From positions 372,001 to 436,000 of the forward strand of contig NC_092561.1 of the NCBI RefSeq assembly GCF_037975245.1: a DNA stretch of 64,000 nucleotides, given 5' to 3'. Shown here piece by piece: positions 63,467-64,000 of this stretch. Source of the stretch: Apostichopus japonicus. Its lineage: Eukaryota; Echinodermata; Holothuroidea; Aspidochirotida; Stichopodidae. The notes beneath the pieces are model-generated. The model saw only the letters and a list, made by a program, of their open reading frames with translations. It did not search any database and had not been told where the DNA came from. Numbering within the stretch: the first letter of the stretch is position 1; the number at the start of each line of letters is the position of its first letter. The translations under genes were made by a program, and so were the position numbers.

Positions 63467-64000
63467 GTATATGAAATGGTTTTGTACACAACCTGTTAGT
63501 ACTCAAAACTGCCAGATGTGTAATTAGGTCAATATGTTTAATCACAGGTCTTAAGTAGTTGAAAACTGCCTCAATTTCCCCAATCTGTGCACCTCATGTA
63601 TTTTCATGACCTTTTTCAACATCCAAGTCACATCCTATTCCTTTTCGGCACTTTTACTGAAGGAGAAAACTTGATCGGATTGATACAAAGTTTATATGAA
63701 GTATGCCACTATATTAATGTGTACGAAAGTGTATACCCTTGTCACGCCTGCAGTGTATTTTCATGACTAAAAATGGCGAGCAACTGCGTTCAAATGCATA
63801 GGTCCAGGTATACTTATCTTTGTATCTTTGTATAAATTATATGAATTGTGATTAAATTTGACAACATTATGACGGTGGTGACATATTTAAGGTGATTAAA
63901 CTAATTAATTTGTTTTTTAAGGGTTAATATAATATAAGTGATTCCAGTCGATAAATTACTCGTGAACGAATTCGGACTGTCACAAGTTTTCGAGATGGAT
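63467..64000. other. Intron of the C2 gene, running off the window
   Basis: After the donor at 63467 no further exon was recognised before the window ends. The sequence is AT-rich and unremarkable. Confidence 0.6.

Overview
This window is eukaryotic and almost certainly from an invertebrate animal. Genes are split into short exons with GT-AG introns, intergenic DNA is AT-rich and full of microsatellites, and there are decayed LINEs, MITE-like elements and tRNA-derived repeats. The gene set (RERG-type small GTPase, SLC28-type nucleoside transporters, double-C2 protein) and the many TAGGCCTA-type stretches would suit a marine deuterostome such as an echinoderm. That placement is inference; no marker gene fixes the species.

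Layout. (1) 1-4400: repeat-rich DNA with no recognised exon. (2) 4401-8735, plus strand: two exons of a RERG/RASL12-like small GTPase; the P-loop exon was not found. (3) 8736-13941: intergenic, with minisatellites. (4) 13942-54620, minus strand: three head-to-tail paralogous concentrative nucleoside transporter genes (CNT/SLC28), here called A (13942-27781), B (31475-42278) and C (44537-54620). Each was rebuilt as 11 coding exons with identical intron phases, and the nine internal exons from exon 3 to exon 10 plus the fifth-to-ninth set have identical lengths in all three copies (284, 142, 195, 162, 257, 169, 177 and 181 nt for exons 3-10). They encode about 617, 624 and 625 residues. (5) 54621-58124: intergenic block with a tRNA-like head and an 18-bp minisatellite apparently derived from it. 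(6) 58125 to beyond the right edge, plus strand: five exons of a synaptotagmin-like C2-domain protein, cut by the window end.

The three transporters should import nucleosides with a cation gradient across the plasma membrane. The copies differ at residues known from CNT structures to contact substrate. C has Pro in place of the base-contacting Gln of the GQTE motif. The ribose-contacting Ser of the N-x-x-S motif is Ser in A, Ala in B and Thr in C. B and C also share a tract of near-identical exon 7 sequence inside otherwise diverged genes, which looks like gene conversion. These points, together with several well-delimited mobile elements (two hAT-like MITEs, a fold-back element filled with a 21-bp palindromic satellite, a long-TIR element beside the first exon of C), are the most notable content. 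No wholly new system was identified.
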